34,261 nt of DNA, from NCBI GenBank assembly GCA_017532725.1, contig JAFXIZ010000052.1, positions 1-34,261 of the forward strand, given 5' to 3'. The notes below the pieces were generated by a model. The model was not told where the DNA came from and made no database searches. It saw only the letters and a program-made list of their open reading frames with translations. The stretch is from Bacteroidaceae bacterium (lineage in GTDB: Bacteria; Bacteroidota; Bacteroidia; Bacteroidales; Barnesiellaceae_A). Position numbers and translations under genes: made by a program. Numbering within the stretch: the stretch's first letter is position 1; every line of letters begins with the position of its first letter. This document shows, piece by piece, positions 16,839 through 25,008 of this stretch.

Positions 16839-17553
16839 AATAAAATCGACATTATTTAATATGGTAATGGTGCTTACCCTTATCACAGCATTGGTAGGTG
16901 CCATATTGGGCAGCGTATATCAACTCACAGCGCAACCCATAGCCCTTGCCGGCGCAAAGGCACAAGCAGATGCCATCCGACAGGTAGCCCCTGCATTCGA
17001 TAACGACCCTATAGCCGAGAGCGACACCATACTATCCAACGGATTGGAGATTGTTATATATCCTGCCATACACAACGGTACTCCCAACGGAGCAGCCGTA
17101 AAAGCCCCCACCAACAGTGGCTTCAATGGCGAGATTGTAGTTATGGTAGGTTTTGAGCAAGATGGTACAATACGCGAATATCGTGTATTGAGCCACAGCG
17201 AAACACCCGGTTTGGGTGCCAAGATGGAGCAATGGTTCCGTACCGACAAGAACAGACAAAATATCTTGGGCAAAAATCCGGCAAACACCAATATGAGCGT
17301 AAGCAAAGACGGTGGCGACATCGATGGCATAACAGCATCGACCATCACATCGCGTGCATTCCTACAAGCCATACAGACAGCATACGCAGCCTATATGGGA
17401 CAGTCGGTTGACGGAGTAACAGGCTGTAGCACTACAACCGATGGCACATCGGGCAGTACTACCAAGACCGACGCCACATCGGGCAGCACAACAAAGACCG
17501 ACGCCACATCGGGCAGTACAATCCACAACAACGGAGAGGAGGAAACAAAATGA
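16831..17553 (+). CDS. rnfG: Rnf complex subunit G (periplasmic FMN-binding subunit)
   Basis: 240 residues with one N-terminal membrane helix (about 9-30) and a periplasmic FMN-binding domain: VVMVGFEQDGTIREYRVLSH, ETPGLGAKMEQWF and DGITASTITSRAF. T171 within TASTITS lies where the covalent FMN threonine is expected. The motif differs from the common S/T-G-A-T by having Ala and Ser in the middle. The C-terminus carries a 30-bp tandem repeat (three copies) encoding Thr/Ser/Gly-rich units, beyond the usual end of the family. The start overlaps rnfD by 8 bases and the stop overlaps rnfE by 4. Confidence 0.93.
   Translation: MAKIKSTLFNMVMVLTLITALVGAILGSVYQLTAQPIALAGAKAQADAIRQVAPAFDNDPIAESDTILSNGLEIVIYPAIHNGTPNGAAVKAPTNSGFNGEIVVMVGFEQDGTIREYRVLSHSETPGLGAKMEQWFRTDKNRQNILGKNPANTNMSVSKDGGDIDGITASTITSRAFLQAIQTAYAAYMGQSVDGVTGCSTTTDGTSGSTTKTDATSGSTTKTDATSGSTIHNNGEEETK
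17437..17526 (+). repeat. 30-bp tandem repeat, three copies, at the 3' end of rnfG
   Basis: Copies lie at 17437-17466, 17467-17496 and 17497-17526, each beginning ACCGA and containing ACATCGGGCAG. The unit keeps the reading frame and encodes a ten-residue block of the type TDATSGSTTK. Copies two and three are the most alike; copy one has GGC for GCC, and the last six bases of copy three differ. Confidence 0.9.
17537..17549 (+). promoter_or_regulatory. Strong Shine-Dalgarno for rnfE
   Basis: AGGAGG at 17537-17542 lies 7 nt before the ATG at 17550, inside the end of rnfG. Such a perfect site is unusual in a phylum that rarely uses it, and it supports the chosen start. Confidence 0.6.
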
Positions 17554-18134
17554 ATAAACTTAAGATAATACTCAACGGTATCATTACCGAAAACCCCACA
17601 TTCGTATTGCTATTGGGTATGTGCCCCACATTAGGCACAACGTCATCGGCCATAAACGGTATGAGTATGGGACTTGCCACAATGTTTGTACTGATGTGCA
17701 GCAACGTTGTTATATCGGCAGTAAAAGATGTAATACCCGACAAGGTGCGCATCCCCTCATTTGTCGTTATTATAGCAGCCTTTGTGACCGTCTTGCAACT
17801 ATGTATGCAGGCATACTTGCCCGAGTTGTATAAGAGTTTGGGCCTATTCATCCCCCTTATCGTAGTAAACTGCATCATCCTCGGTCGCGCCGAAGCATTT
17901 GCAGCCAAGCACAACCCCTTCGATTCGTTGCTCGACGGTATAGGTATAGGTTTGGGCTTTACACTCGGCCTCACACTGCTGGGAGCAGTACGCGAACTGT
18001 TGGGAACAGGTCGGATATTCGACCTCACAATCTTCCCCGAAGAGTACGGAGCCTTGGCATTTGTACTCGCACCCGGTGCATTCATTGCACTCGGACTACT
18101 CATAGCACTTGTCAACACACTTAAAACCAAATAA
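17550..18134 (+). CDS. rnfE: Rnf complex subunit E (membrane)
   Basis: 194 residues, six predicted membrane helices, NqrD/RnfE family. Marker stretches are NPTFVLLLGMCPTLGTTSSA, LGLFIPLIVVNCIILGRAEA, and GIGLGFTLGLTLLGAVRELL. It begins in an ATGA overlap with rnfG behind a good ribosome site. With RnfA it forms the pseudo-symmetric membrane core that holds an Fe-S cluster through conserved cysteines; MCPTLG and VNCIIL supply them here. rnfA follows after 2 nt. Confidence 0.95.
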   Translation: MNKLKIILNGIITENPTFVLLLGMCPTLGTTSSAINGMSMGLATMFVLMCSNVVISAVKDVIPDKVRIPSFVVIIAAFVTVLQLCMQAYLPELYKSLGLFIPLIVVNCIILGRAEAFAAKHNPFDSLLDGIGIGLGFTLGLTLLGAVRELLGTGRIFDLTIFPEEYGALAFVLAPGAFIALGLLIALVNTLKTK

Positions 18135-18136
18135 CG

Positions 18137-18718
18137 ATGCTCACCTATATATCTATATTTATTACAGCGATATTTGTCAACAATATCATCCTATCGCAAT
18201 TCCTCGGTATATGTCCGTTCTTGGGCGTATCCAAGAAAATCGACTCGGCCTTGGGAATGGGAGCAGCCGTCACATTTGTAATGCTGCTATCGACCATAGT
18301 CACCTACCTGATACAAGCATATCTGCTCGACCCCTTCCAACTCGGGTATATGCAGACCATCGTCTTCATCCTTGTCATCGCCGCCCTTGTGCAGATGCTC
18401 GAGATTGTACTCAAGAAAGTATCACCGGCACTATATCAGGCATTAGGAGTATTCCTACCCCTCATCACCACCAACTGCGCCATCTTGGGTGTAGCCATCT
18501 TGGTGATACAAAAGGACTTCAGCCTTGTCGAATCGGTAGTATATGCCGTATCGACAGCCATCGGATTTACCCTTGCGCTCACCATATTTGCCGGCATTCG
18601 CGAGCAACTCAATTGGAGCGAAGTACCCAAGGCAATGAAGGGTACACCCATCGCCCTAATAACAGCCGGACTGTTAGCATTGGCATTTATGGGCTTTTCG
18701 GGCATTAAAATCTGTTAA
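18137..18718 (+). CDS. rnfA: Rnf complex subunit A (membrane)
   Basis: 193 residues, six membrane helices, NqrE/RnfA family: NNIILSQFLGICPFLGVSKK, LGVFLPLITTNCAILGVAIL, and IGFTLALTIFAGIREQL. The cysteines in GICPFLG and TNCAILG match those of RnfE and are the expected intramembrane Fe-S ligands. It completes rnfBCDGEA; no subunit is missing. No terminator hairpin is seen after it, so read-through into the ferredoxin oxidoreductase genes is possible. Confidence 0.95.
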   Translation: MLTYISIFITAIFVNNIILSQFLGICPFLGVSKKIDSALGMGAAVTFVMLLSTIVTYLIQAYLLDPFQLGYMQTIVFILVIAALVQMLEIVLKKVSPALYQALGVFLPLITTNCAILGVAILVIQKDFSLVESVVYAVSTAIGFTLALTIFAGIREQLNWSEVPKAMKGTPIALITAGLLALAFMGFSGIKIC

Positions 18719-18914
18719 TTTATGATAATACAAACTATAGATGAAAAAGTTTTGTTATCTTTACGACCGATTTAAGTAGCAGCAACGAAAAACACTAAAC
18801 AATTATTTGTGAGCCACTTACATTAAAGAAAGAGAAACACACAATTACAATACCTTAATCTACAGGCACTTGTGATTGTAATGCGATAAGTTTACAATTA
18901 TTAATACCTAAGCT
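18719..18914 (+). promoter_or_regulatory. Leader region of the oxoacid:ferredoxin oxidoreductase operon
   Basis: 196 non-coding bases. TATCTTTA at 18756-18763 is one base off the -7 consensus and would give a leader of about 145 nt. TAAGTTTA at 18887-18894 is a second near match. ATTACAAT (18844-18851) and ATTGTAAT (18875-18882) form an inverted repeat with a 23-bp spacer that could be an operator or an RNA stem. No known riboswitch was recognised. Confidence 0.3.
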
Positions 18915-19142
18915 ATGGCAAAAATCAAAGGAGCTATTACCGTGAACGCCGAACGTTGCAAAGGCTGCAACTTGTGCGTAGTAGCGTGTCCCTCGGACGT
19001 ATTGGCGCTACAACCTCAAAAAGTAAACCAAAAAGGCTACAATTATGCCTATATGGCAAACCCTGACAACTGCATAGGATGTGCAAGTTGTGGTATTGTA
19101 TGTCCCGACGGATGTATCGAGGTATATAAAGTGAAACTTTAA
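18915..19142 (+). CDS. korD: 2-oxoacid:ferredoxin oxidoreductase, ferredoxin-like (delta) subunit
   Basis: A 75-residue protein with two 4Fe-4S motifs: CKGCNLCVVACP and CIGCASCGIVCPDGC. It is the small electron-transfer subunit of a four-subunit oxoacid oxidoreductase and passes electrons from the catalytic subunits to ferredoxin. It is followed by the alpha subunit after 55 nt. The gene order delta-alpha-beta-gamma is a usual arrangement for 2-oxoglutarate or branched-chain 2-oxoacid enzymes (Kor/Vor), which cannot be separated by sequence alone here. Confidence 0.88.
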   Translation: MAKIKGAITVNAERCKGCNLCVVACPSDVLALQPQKVNQKGYNYAYMANPDNCIGCASCGIVCPDGCIEVYKVKL

Positions 19143-19197
19143 ACTATATTGCGCAAGCGTATAGATAGTAACGAACAACAAAGAAAAACACATACTT

Positions 19198-20277
19198 ATG
19201 AGTGAAGAAGTAAAATTGATGAAAGGTAACGAAGCAATCGCCCACGCTGCCATTCGTAGTGGTGCAGACGGCTACTTCGGTTACCCTATCACTCCCCAAT
19301 CGGAGGTAATGGAAACATTGATGGCTGAAAAGCCTTGGGAAACAACCGGTATGGTAGTATTGCAAGCCGAGAGTGAGTTGGCAGCTATCAATATGGTATA
19401 TGGTGGTGCTTGTTGCGGTAAAGCCGTAATGACTTCATCTTCAAGCCCCGGTATCAGTCTTAAACAAGAAGGTATATCTTACTGCGCAGGAGCCGAACTT
19501 CCCTGTCTTATCCTCAACGTAATGCGTGGTGGTCCCGGTCTTGGTACTATCCAACCCAGCCAAGCCGACTACTATCAAACTTGTAAAGGTGGTGGTCACG
19601 GTGACTATCGTCTTATCGTATTGGCACCCGCATCGGTACAAGAGATGGCAGACTTCGTAAACCTCGGTTTCGACCTCGCATTCAAATATCACAACCCCGC
19701 AATGATACTCTCTGACGGTGTTATCGGTCAAATGATGGAAAAGGTTGTATTACCTCCCTTCCGCGAGCGTCGCACTGAAGAGCAAATTCGCAAACAAGAG
19801 CCTTGGGCTGCTCAAGGTCGCACACCCGACCGTCCTCGCAACGTGATCACTTCACTTGAAATGGACCCCGTTGTAATGGAACAACGCAACCTCAAATTGC
19901 AAGCCAAATATGCCGAAATCGAAGCCAACGAAGTACGTTACGAAGCCATCAACTGCGAAGGTGCCGACTACCTGATGGTAGCATTCGGTTCTATGGCTCG
20001 TATATGCCAAAAGGCCATCGACCTTGCCAAAGAAGAAGGCATTAAACTTGGTTTGTTGCGTCCTATCACCTTGTGGCCCTTCCCCACAAAAGCAATCGCC
20101 GAAAACGCTAAGGGCAAAAAAGGTGTATTGGTAGCCGAGATAAACGCCGGTCAAATGATCGACGACGTAAAACTCGCTGTAAATTGCAGCCTCCCCGTAG
20201 AGCACTTTGGTCGCCTTGGTGGTATCGTACCCAGCCCCGAAGAAGTAGTTGCAGCAATTAAAGAAAAACTTATGTAA
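19198..20277 (+). CDS. korA: 2-oxoacid:ferredoxin oxidoreductase, alpha subunit
   Basis: 359 residues. It contains the pyrimidine-binding TPP half-site region (GYFGYPITPQSEVMETL, about 26-40), VLQAESELAAINMVYGGACC, and TSSSSPGISLKQEGISYCAG, then the C-terminal transketolase-like domain (DYLMVAFGSMARICQ, LGLLRPITLWPFP). With the beta and gamma subunits it converts a 2-oxoacid and CoA to acyl-CoA, CO2 and reduced ferredoxin. Related Bacteroidales proteins are often labelled VorB, so 2-oxoglutarate and branched-chain oxoacids are both possible. Codon use is strongly biased to GGT, CGT and similar, suggesting high expression. Confidence 0.9.
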   Translation: MSEEVKLMKGNEAIAHAAIRSGADGYFGYPITPQSEVMETLMAEKPWETTGMVVLQAESELAAINMVYGGACCGKAVMTSSSSPGISLKQEGISYCAGAELPCLILNVMRGGPGLGTIQPSQADYYQTCKGGGHGDYRLIVLAPASVQEMADFVNLGFDLAFKYHNPAMILSDGVIGQMMEKVVLPPFRERRTEEQIRKQEPWAAQGRTPDRPRNVITSLEMDPVVMEQRNLKLQAKYAEIEANEVRYEAINCEGADYLMVAFGSMARICQKAIDLAKEEGIKLGLLRPITLWPFPTKAIAENAKGKKGVLVAEINAGQMIDDVKLAVNCSLPVEHFGRLGGIVPSPEEVVAAIKEKLM

Positions 20278-20305
20278 TCAGTGATTACCTTAAAACCTTA
20301 AGAAA

Positions 20306-21067
20306 ATGGACGTAAACGAAATAATTAAACCCGAAAACCTCGTCTATCGCAAGCCTACCTTGCTCAATGACAATACAATGCACTACTGCCCCGGTTGTAG
20401 CCACGGTGTAGTACACAAACTCGTTGCCGAGATTATCGAAGAAATGGGTATGATGGAAAATACCATCGCTGTATCGCCCGTAGGTTGTGCAGTATTTGCT
20501 TATAACTATGTAGATGTTGACTGGATTCAAGCAGCCCACGGTCGTGCGCCTGCAGTTGCTACAGCAGCCAAACGCCTCAACCCCCACAAACTCGTGTTTA
20601 CCTACCAAGGTGACGGTGACCTCGCCGCTATCGGTACTGCCGAGACTGTACACGCTTGTAACCGTGGTGAAAACATTACTATCATCTTCATCAACAATGG
20701 TATCTACGGTATGACAGGTGGTCAAATGGCTCCTACTACCCTCGAAGGTATGGTAACTGTTACTTGTCCCTACGGTCGTAAACCCGAATTGAACGGTTAT
20801 CCCTTGCACATCGGCGAACTTCTTGCCAAACTCAAAGGTACTTGCTATGTAACACGTCAAAGTGTACACACTGCAGCAGCCATCCGCAAATGTAAGAAAG
20901 CCATTATGCAAGGTTTTGAAAACTCTATGAACAAGAAGGGTACTTCGGTAATCGAAATCGTATCTACTTGTAACACAGGTTGGAAAATGTCACCCGACAA
21001 AGCCAACGTATGGATGACCGAGAATATGTTCGCCGAATATCCTATGGGCGACTTGAAAAATGAATAA
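20306..21067 (+). CDS. korB: 2-oxoacid:ferredoxin oxidoreductase, beta (TPP-binding) subunit
   Basis: 253 residues. MHYCPGCSHGVVHKL (C28, C31) opens the cofactor-binding part. QGDGDLAAIGTAE (about 101-113) and FINNGIYGMTGGQMAPTT form the diphosphate/Mg2+ motif of thiamine diphosphate (GDGD then NNxxY-type). Cysteines in VGCAVF and STCNTGW probably complete the Fe-S site near TPP. It lies 28 nt after the alpha subunit and 17 nt before gamma. It is complete and of the usual length for split-subunit enzymes. Confidence 0.92.
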   Translation: MDVNEIIKPENLVYRKPTLLNDNTMHYCPGCSHGVVHKLVAEIIEEMGMMENTIAVSPVGCAVFAYNYVDVDWIQAAHGRAPAVATAAKRLNPHKLVFTYQGDGDLAAIGTAETVHACNRGENITIIFINNGIYGMTGGQMAPTTLEGMVTVTCPYGRKPELNGYPLHIGELLAKLKGTCYVTRQSVHTAAAIRKCKKAIMQGFENSMNKKGTSVIEIVSTCNTGWKMSPDKANVWMTENMFAEYPMGDLKNE

Positions 21068-21084
21068 CCGCTAAAACTATTATT

Positions 21085-21633
21085 ATGACACACGAAATAA
21101 TCATTGCCGGATTTGGTGGACAAGGTGTCCTCTCAATGGGTAAAATTTTGGCATACTCGGGTATTATGGAAGGCAAAGAGGTAACTTGGATGCCTGCCTA
21201 CGGCCCCGAACAACGTGGTGGTACTGCCAACGTAACAGTTATCTTGAGCGACGAGCGCATCTCTTCGCCCGTACTTAACGCTTACGACGTGGCTATCGTA
21301 CTCAACCAACCTTCACTCGACAAGTTCGAGGCAAAAGTGAAACCCGGTGGTATCCTCATCTACGATAGTTACGGTATCACTACTCCTCCTACTCGTACCG
21401 ACATCGAGTGCTATTGCATTAACGCTACTGAAATTGCTGCCGAGATGAACAACTCGAAAGCATTTAATATGATCGTTATGGGTGGTTTGCTCCAATTGCG
21501 TCCTATGGTAACTATGGACAGCGTGGTATTGGGATTGAAGAAATCTCTCCCCGAGCGTCACCACAAACTTATCCCTATGAACGAGGCTGCCATCAAAGTG
21601 GGTATGGAGCGCATCGCCAAAATGGAAAGATAA
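21085..21633 (+). CDS. korC: 2-oxoacid:ferredoxin oxidoreductase, gamma subunit
   Basis: 182 residues, pyruvate/ketoisovalerate oxidoreductase catalytic-domain family: GFGGQGVLSMGKILAYSG, then TWMPAYGPEQRGGTANVTV and ISSPVLNAYDVAIVLNQPSL. It helps form the substrate/CoA site with alpha. It is the last gene of the operon and is followed by a strong terminator 26 nt later. The GGT-rich codon use matches the other subunits. Confidence 0.92.
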   Translation: MTHEIIIAGFGGQGVLSMGKILAYSGIMEGKEVTWMPAYGPEQRGGTANVTVILSDERISSPVLNAYDVAIVLNQPSLDKFEAKVKPGGILIYDSYGITTPPTRTDIECYCINATEIAAEMNNSKAFNMIVMGGLLQLRPMVTMDSVVLGLKKSLPERHHKLIPMNEAAIKVGMERIAKMER

Positions 21634-21659
21634 GTTTATTGCATAAACATACACCAAAT

Positions 21660-21694
21660 AATGCGTACCGACATCGGTGCGCATTATTTTTTTT
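21660..21694 (+). terminator. Intrinsic terminator of the kor operon
   Basis: AATGCG-T-ACCG pairs with CGGT-G-CGCATT around an ACAT loop, with one T-G wobble. It is followed by a T-rich tract (ATTTTTTTT). Confidence 0.88.
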
Positions 21695-21733
21695 GACATA
21701 ACGTACTACTATCGAATAATTTAGAATAAAAAA

Positions 21734-21763
21734 TTGCAGAAAATTTATTTTTTTATATATTTG
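21734..21763 (+). promoter_or_regulatory. Promoter of the large secreted protein gene
   Basis: TTG at 21734-21736 and TATATTTG at 21756-21763 are 19 bp apart, a good Bacteroidota promoter with a slightly short -33 element. The leader is about 22 nt. Confidence 0.6.
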
Positions 21764-21791
21764 CAATCACAACAACCTAATTACTCACATT

Positions 21792-24700
21792 ATGAGAAAC
21801 TACTTACTACTTATTACAACTTTACTATTGCTATGCACTACTGCCACGGCACAAATAAGCATTAACAAAGGGGCAATCAAGGCATTCGCAGGCAATCGTA
21901 ATTATGCGCCTACCGAGGCTGTAATAGACTATACAGCCAACAATACCGAAAATACCGTTGCCGAAAAGGCATACGGCATACGCGTGTACGATGATACACA
22001 AGGTGCAGTGCAACAATTTGTTTCGTTCGACATAAACGCCACCGACAAGATAACGCAGGAACGAGATTTGTCCGACTATTACATCAGGGCAGCAGCAGAA
22101 GCCGAGGGTTACTATTATATGATAAACTCGCGAGACGGATTGTGTGCCTACGACCTGCTGGCAATGGATATGAAAACTCTCGACATCGACACCATAGCAA
22201 GTTACGACATCACAAACTACGCTTCGGCTATTATATTCCTCGATATGACATACGATGCCACAACCAAGACGATGTATGGCATAGGATACGACCTCGAAAC
22301 AGTCGTCAGCGAGGATGATGAAACGGTAGATGTACAATGGGCATTGGTTAAGGTTGACCTCACAAGTGGCGATGTTACCAATGTGGGTACACAAGGATAC
22401 TGCAACATTCTTACAGTTGCCGCCGATGCCGAAGGCTATCTGTGGGGACTTGACAATGAGGGTAATCTGTGGGATATAAACAAGCGTAACGGTAAGCCCG
22501 GAGAGGCCTTCGGATATACGCTCGACATTCCCTCATCACTGCAATCGATGACTTTCAACCCCAACGACGGCAACCTCTATTGGGCAGGATTTAAGGCCGA
22601 CGGCGATGCCGGCAAAGGCTTTTTCTCGAAATTCCGTTTTACCGAGGATGCCATTATATACGAAAACATAGGCTCGATGAGCGAAAATGCCGAGATTATA
22701 GGTCTTTATATCGACCCCGAGCCTATCCCCGGCAACAGACCGGCAAGTGTATCGCAACTTGTTGTCACCCCCGCAGCCGAGGGTGCTGCACAGGCCACAG
22801 TTTCGTGGGTCAATCCCTCTACTCTTATCAACGGCGAAACTCTTGCCAATGGATTCAAGGTAAACATTTATCGCAACGGCTCATTGGTAAAAACACTTAC
22901 CGACCAAACTGCCGGTGCGCAAGTAAACCTCATCGACGAAAATGTTGAGATGGGACTACACGAATATATGGTGGTATGTGCCAACGATGAGGGCGAGGGT
23001 AAACCCTGCTTTGCCCGAAACATCTTTATTGGTCGCGATACGCCCAACGAAGTAAGCAACCTGAAAGCCTCAAAAATTGTGGGCGAAAACAGCGTAACCG
23101 TTACTTGGGAAAAGCCACTCACTGGAAAGAACAACGGCTGGTACGACGAAAGCAGCCTTACCTATCGCATAGTGCGCAAACCCGACAACAAAGTAATGGC
23201 TGAAGCCACAACCGAAACAACCTTTACCGATACCGACTTTACCACACTCAAGGGCTACTCATACGAGATAACAGCATCGACCATCGATGGCAAGGGAGTG
23301 GCACGCACATCCAATACCGTAGTGGTAGGCCCGGCACTTGATGTTCCTTACGAATGCAACTTTGCCACCGACGAGGAGGTAGCAATGTGGAGCGTATTAG
23401 ACGGCGACAACGACGGACACGAATGGTTTGCCTCATCCTACTCAAGCACAGGGCAGACATTTATGAAATACGCACCTGAGACCAAGTACAACCCCGAGAC
23501 GCCCACCGACGATTGGCTCATCACACCACCCTTGCGCCTCAAAGCCGGTGTAACATACACGATGACATACGAAATGTTCCTGTTAGGGCCTCTATTCCCC
23601 GTCGATTACGATATTACTATAGGCTACGAAGCCACATCCGAGGCACAATCGACTGTATTGCAATCTACCGACAGTATGGAGATAAATATGGCGTTTGAGC
23701 CCAAGAAGTGCGTTTTCACTGTTGCAGCCGACGGCGAATACTACTTGGGATATCACATACGCAATGCCGTTCTTGTACAGATTACCAACGTAGTAGTGCG
23801 AGAGTTGGAAAAGATTGACCTTGCCATTGAAACAATGACAGTGAACAATATAGCCAACGTCAACAGCGAAATGTCGTTCCTCATAACGGTAAACAATATG
23901 GGAGCAAACGACATAGAGGGTTATAATATAAACATCTATGACGAAAACGACAATCTCATTACAAAGATAGAGAATGCCCCACTGCTTGAGTCGCAAGAGG
24001 TACGCCAACATACAGCCCAATGGACTCCACAAGAGGAGGGAACAAAAACATTCTATGCCACAGTCGAGTACAACGGCGATGAACGCCCCGAAAACAACAA
24101 GAGCCAAACGGCAATCGTACAGATACTGCAAGAGGGCGATTGGGCACACATACGCTCGGGTAATGCACTGATGAACTACGCTCCATTCATTCCTTCTTAC
24201 AAATACAGTTGTGTAGAAACGCTCTACTACAACAGCGACATCAACTACGGTGCAGGAACAATAAAGGGCTTGATATTCTATACCTATGTATTCAATAATC
24301 AAGATGTAAAGAACTTCAACGCCACCATTTTGTTGGCAAACAGCACACTTATAGGGCTCGACGGCAACGGTGGCGATAACGAAGCATACGAAGAGGTGTT
24401 CAGTGGACTTATAAAGCCCACACCCACATCGACAAGCATCTACATTCCGTTCGATAAAGAATTTACCTATACAGGAGGCAACCTGCTCGTACGGACACGC
24501 CAATCGGGACAAGGCAACAACAATAATCTGATGTTCTACGGCAGCCGTCACGATGGCGAAGCCAAACGTATGTGGTACTATGCCAACGACAGCAAGCCTT
24601 ACGAATCGCAACAAGTAACCTTCGACACCGAGATAAGCAACATATCATTCTTTATGGTTGAGAGCAATGCCGTACAAGATATCGAGAGCGACAAAGCCCC

Positions 24701-24902
24701 CCAAGCCTACCTCTCGCACAGCATTCTATTTATAGATGGAGAGTACGAGCGCGCCAACATCTATAGCATCGACGGTCACCTGTGCGCTACGCACAATGCA
24801 GTCGATTACATCGATATGAGCCACTACAACAACGGTATCTATATCGTAGAAGTTATCAACAACAATGCACGCTCGGTATCGAAAGTAGCCTTGAGCCGAT
24901 AA
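21792..24902 (+). CDS. Large secreted multidomain protein with probable T9SS sorting domain
   Basis: 1036 residues with a signal peptide (ends TATAQ). Order: a repetitive beta-propeller-like region (about 50-310; YYMINSRDGLCAYDLLAMD, GLDNEGNLWDINKRNG); two fibronectin type III-like domains (about 317-412 and 418-511, each with VTW or VSW and a YxI/YMV strand); a cleaved-adhesin/choice-of-anchor-J-like domain (about 516-673; ECNFATDEEVAMWSVLDGD, DDWLITPPLRLKAG); a CARDB-like domain (about 674-779; SFLITVNNMGANDIEGYNI); another beta-rich region; and a C-terminal module (about 975-1036) with ANIYSIDGHLCATHN, YIDMSHYNNGIYIVEV and SKVALSR, the pattern of type A type-IX secretion sorting domains. 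It is probably exported to the cell surface, perhaps for adhesion or polymer binding. No protease or glycosidase motif was seen. Confidence 0.82.
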   Translation: MRNYLLLITTLLLLCTTATAQISINKGAIKAFAGNRNYAPTEAVIDYTANNTENTVAEKAYGIRVYDDTQGAVQQFVSFDINATDKITQERDLSDYYIRAAAEAEGYYYMINSRDGLCAYDLLAMDMKTLDIDTIASYDITNYASAIIFLDMTYDATTKTMYGIGYDLETVVSEDDETVDVQWALVKVDLTSGDVTNVGTQGYCNILTVAADAEGYLWGLDNEGNLWDINKRNGKPGEAFGYTLDIPSSLQSMTFNPNDGNLYWAGFKADGDAGKGFFSKFRFTEDAIIYENIGSMSENAEIIGLYIDPEPIPGNRPASVSQLVVTPAAEGAAQATVSWVNPSTLINGETLANGFKVNIYRNGSLVKTLTDQTAGAQVNLIDENVEMGLHEYMVVCANDEGEGKPCFARNIFIGRDTPNEVSNLKASKIVGENSVTVTWEKPLTGKNNGWYDESSLTYRIVRKPDNKVMAEATTETTFTDTDFTTLKGYSYEITASTIDGKGVARTSNTVVVGPALDVPYECNFATDEEVAMWSVLDGDNDGHEWFASSYSSTGQTFMKYAPETKYNPETPTDDWLITPPLRLKAGVTYTMTYEMFLLGPLFPVDYDITIGYEATSEAQSTVLQSTDSMEINMAFEPKKCVFTVAADGEYYLGYHIRNAVLVQITNVVVRELEKIDLAIETMTVNNIANVNSEMSFLITVNNMGANDIEGYNINIYDENDNLITKIENAPLLESQEVRQHTAQWTPQEEGTKTFYATVEYNGDERPENNKSQTAIVQILQEGDWAHIRSGNALMNYAPFIPSYKYSCVETLYYNSDINYGAGTIKGLIFYTYVFNNQDVKNFNATILLANSTLIGLDGNGGDNEAYEEVFSGLIKPTPTSTSIYIPFDKEFTYTGGNLLVRTRQSGQGNNNNLMFYGSRHDGEAKRMWYYANDSKPYESQQVTFDTEISNISFFMVESNAVQDIESDKAPQAYLSHSILFIDGEYERANIYSIDGHLCATHNAVDYIDMSHYNNGIYIVEVINNNARSVSKVALSR

Positions 24903-24921
24903 AAGAACAGGCTGTACCCAC

Positions 24922-25008
24922 GAGGTGCTGTGTTAAGATTACAAACAGACTCACTCAATTGAGGAGAAGGCTGTAAGAAAATAATCTTAACACAGCACTC
25001 GTTTTATT
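24922..25008 (+). terminator. Long inverted repeat (20-bp arms) after the secreted protein
   Basis: The left arm (24922-24942) and right arm (24983-25002) pair over 20 bp with only one bulged G. The core is GTGCTGTGTTAAGATTA against TAATCTTAACACAGCAC. The 40-nt loop contains the palindrome CTCAATTGAG (24955-24964). TTTTATTT follows. It could terminate transcription, stabilise the mRNA 3' end, or be a small RNA or MITE remnant. The arm length is unusual for a plain terminator. Confidence 0.6.

Noticed and set aside
17437..17526. CRISPR-like repeats
   Set aside because: The three 30-bp units are directly adjacent with no spacers and are in frame within rnfG.
23592..24614. Long minus-strand open frame (340 codons) inside the secreted protein gene
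   Set aside because: It is antisense to a clearly conserved coding sequence, has a Cys/Val/Tyr-rich shadow-like composition and no recognisable motif.
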